Assembly: GCA_003153585.1 (NCBI GenBank)
Contig: PLZZ01000250.1
Coordinates: 1 to 8,660, forward strand
Reading direction: 5' to 3'
Source of the DNA: Acidobacteriota bacterium
Lineage (GTDB): Bacteria; Acidobacteriota; Terriglobia; Acidiferrales; UBA7541
Length of the DNA: 8,660 nucleotides
The position numbers and the translations under genes are program-made. Below the pieces are notes generated by a model that saw only the letters and a list, made by a program, of their open reading frames with translations, was not told the DNA's origin and searched no databases. The stretch's first letter is position 1. Every line of letters starts with the position of its first letter. Positions 7,269 through 8,660 of this stretch are shown here, one piece after another.

Positions 7269-8059
7269 TGGTCGACATTCATTGCCACATACTTTCAGGC
7301 CTCGATGACGGCGCAGAGTCGGTCGATATGTCTCTCGCCATGGCCGAAATGGCCGTCGAGGACGGTATTACCCATATAGTTGCTACTCCACACGCCAGTC
7401 CGAATCACGAGTTCGTTCCCGAATTGGTAAAAATGCGCCGGGATGAAATTCAATCTCGCTTCGAAGGCCGCCTCACTTTCGCAACTGGCTGCGATTTCCA
7501 TCTCAGCTTTGAAAATCTCCAGGAGATTCGGCGCGACCCTTCTCGTTTCACACTCAATCAGAAAAGCTATCTGCTCGTGGAGTTCGCGGACTTTTCCATC
7601 CCGGCGTCGATGGACCAGGCCCTCCACGAGCTGCAGCTTGCGGGGCTTCGGCCAATCATCACGCATCCGGAACGGAATCCTCTTATACGTACGAAACCAG
7701 AGCGGTTATTCCGTTGGCTGCGGCAGGGATGCTACGTGCAGGTGACAGCGCAGTCTTTGCTGGGAAGGTTCGGCAAGGCGGCGAAGATCGCGGCGGAAGA
7801 GTGGATCGATGCGGGTGCGGTGCATTTCCTGGCGAGCGACGCGCACAATATTTCGTCCAGGCCGTTACGGTTGAGAGAGGCGTTCGAATACTTGGAGAAT
7901 ACGCAAAGTGAGGAAGTTGCGCAGGCGTTGCTGGTCGATAATCCGATGGCGGCGTTCGAGGGGAGGGCGCTGCCGTTCGTGCCGGAACTAGATGAAGATG
8001 CAGGGTTTGCGCCGGGTGCGAACTCACCGAGGCGGCGAAAACGATTTTGGTTTTTCTGA
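7268..8059 (+). CDS. cpsB: PHP-family tyrosine-protein phosphatase, CpsB/YwqE/CapC type
   Basis: This family consists of metal-dependent phosphotyrosine phosphatases that act on BY-type tyrosine kinases controlling capsule chain length and export; they are cytoplasmic. The 263 residues show the PHP metal-site motifs in order: D-I-H-C-H at 3-7, L-D-D-G at 12-15, A-T-P-H at 39-42, G-C-D-F-H-L at 74-79 (Asp76 where many members have Glu), V-E-F at 104-106, T-H-P-E-R-N at 132-137 and S-D-A-H-N at 190-194. The catalytic set is therefore essentially complete. The start at 7268 puts the first metal motif at residue 3, as usual for the family, although there is no Shine-Dalgarno. The last ten residues (SPRRRKRFWFF region) form an odd basic and aromatic tail. 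No kinase partner lies in the window. Codon use changes sharply near residue 105. The gene ends 19 bases from a convergent gene and no terminator hairpin is visible between them. Confidence 0.93.
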   Translation: MVDIHCHILSGLDDGAESVDMSLAMAEMAVEDGITHIVATPHASPNHEFVPELVKMRRDEIQSRFEGRLTFATGCDFHLSFENLQEIRRDPSRFTLNQKSYLLVEFADFSIPASMDQALHELQLAGLRPIITHPERNPLIRTKPERLFRWLRQGCYVQVTAQSLLGRFGKAAKIAAEEWIDAGAVHFLASDAHNISSRPLRLREAFEYLENTQSEEVAQALLVDNPMAAFEGRALPFVPELDEDAGFAPGANSPRRRKRFWFF

Positions 8060-8078
8060 GTACTCCTCATGAAATTAG

Positions 8079-8660
8079 CTAGCGGAAAAGCTCCAGGATT
8101 TCTTCGTAGCGTTTGAACGGAGGAATCAGGTAGGCCCCGGCGATACCGTAGCTTCTTGCTGTGCGCGCCCAATCGAGCATCCTGCGAGCGAGAACGAAGC
8201 CACGGTCGCGCGCGGCGTCCCCTGCTTTTTCCATTTCGCGTAAAGTGGCTTCCGGAATCACGATTCCTGGGACTTCATTGTTCAGACGCAGAGCTTGTTT
8301 GTAGCTGGTTAGCGGCCACAACCCCACGATCACGGGTACCGGCGATTTTCCGCCCATGCGTTTTAGAAAGGCGTTCCAATGCTCGGGGTCGAAGATGGGC
8401 TGGGTCATGGCGAAGTGCGCGCCGGCTTCGATTTTTTCCTCGAAGCGGCGTAGCTCATCGTCGATGTCCTCGGCCACCGGATTGACCGCTACGCCAATCG
8501 TAAAGTTTGTGGCGCCGCCCAGGCTTTTTCCGGCCCAGTCGGTTCCCTGATTCAAGCGCGCGAGAACTTTCACCAGGCCGATGGAATCCACTTCGTAAAC
8601 TCCGCTGGTTTCGGGGTGGTCGCCGAGTGAAGGCGGGTCTCCGGTGATGGCGAGGACGTT
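8079..8660 (-). CDS. metF: Methylenetetrahydrofolate reductase domain, C-terminal 193 residues (5' end outside window)
   Basis: The frame is open to the window edge, so only the C-terminal part is seen. Methylenetetrahydrofolate reductase is a flavin enzyme that reduces 5,10-methylene- to 5-methyl-tetrahydrofolate for methionine synthesis. The fragment begins in the TIM barrel with I-T-G-D-P-P (5-10) and contains M-T-Q-P-I-F-D (85-91), whose Gln87 matches the folate-binding Gln183 of E. coli MetF. Further matches are G-L-W-P-L-T-S (113-119), N-N-E-V-P-G-I (127-133) and a terminal L-I-P-P-F-K-R-Y (178-185). Details such as SVY/GVY-x-V-D-S-x-G-L and the LIPPF-RY ending recall the bifunctional B. 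subtilis YitJ type (homocysteine S-methyltransferase plus reductase) more than E. coli MetF, but the upstream half would have to be seen to decide. It converges on the phosphatase gene and seems unrelated to polysaccharide synthesis. Confidence 0.92.
   Translation of the reverse strand, partial: NVLAITGDPPSLGDHPETSGVYEVDSIGLVKVLARLNQGTDWAGKSLGGATNFTIGVAVNPVAEDIDDELRRFEEKIEAGAHFAMTQPIFDPEHWNAFLKRMGGKSPVPVIVGLWPLTSYKQALRLNNEVPGIVIPEATLREMEKAGDAARDRGFVLARRMLDWARTARSYGIAGAYLIPPFKRYEEILELFR

Noticed and set aside
8060..8078. Possible bidirectional terminator between the convergent genes
   Set aside because: Only 19 bases with no stem-loop or T-tract; the nearby GCTAGC is a 6-bp palindrome too short to matter.

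Overview
The window reads as part of a capsule or exopolysaccharide locus from a Gram-negative bacterium. An Acidobacteriota member is my best guess, from how familiar these protein architectures look: a PAP2 domain fused to a Wzi-type barrel, a very long multi-SLBB exporter, and a CpsB phosphatase with a G-C-D-F-H-L metal motif. This is recognition from memory, not a search result. A signal peptide, an outer-membrane barrel and an SLBB exporter all require a diderm envelope. I see no RNA genes, insertion sequences or CRISPR arrays.

Layout: positions 6992 down to 1 hold three minus-strand genes that look like one operon. In transcription order they are gmd (GDP-mannose 4,6-dehydratase, 6992-5940), a 1207-residue Wza-like polysaccharide export protein with seven SLBB repeats (5943-2320, start overlapping the gmd stop as ATGA), and a PAP2-Wzi fusion (2306 to beyond position 1, 13 nt after the exporter). 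Between 6993 and 7267 lies a divergent control region. It holds an 11-bp inverted repeat, two overlapping perfect palindromes, a candidate sigma-70 promoter set so close to the next ATG that the mRNA may be leaderless, and a doubtful small ORF. On the plus strand, 7268-8059 encodes a PHP-type tyrosine-protein phosphatase of the CpsB/YwqE family. It converges on the 3' end of a methylenetetrahydrofolate reductase domain (8660-8079, minus), a one-carbon/methionine gene that probably marks the edge of the polysaccharide locus.

How the genes may work together: gmd makes the GDP-4-keto-6-deoxymannose precursor of deoxyhexoses such as fucose, rhamnose or perosamine. The SLBB protein would form the periplasmic and outer-membrane export channel. 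The Wzi-like barrel would hold or organise the polymer at the cell surface, with the attached PAP2 domain as a possible lipid-phosphate enzyme or binding module. The CpsB-type phosphatase would counteract a BY-type tyrosine kinase, which is not in this window. The most unusual points are the PAP2-Wzi fusion with a degenerate first phosphatase motif, the size of the exporter, the dense divergent control region, and a sharp change of codon use and GC skew inside the phosphatase gene.
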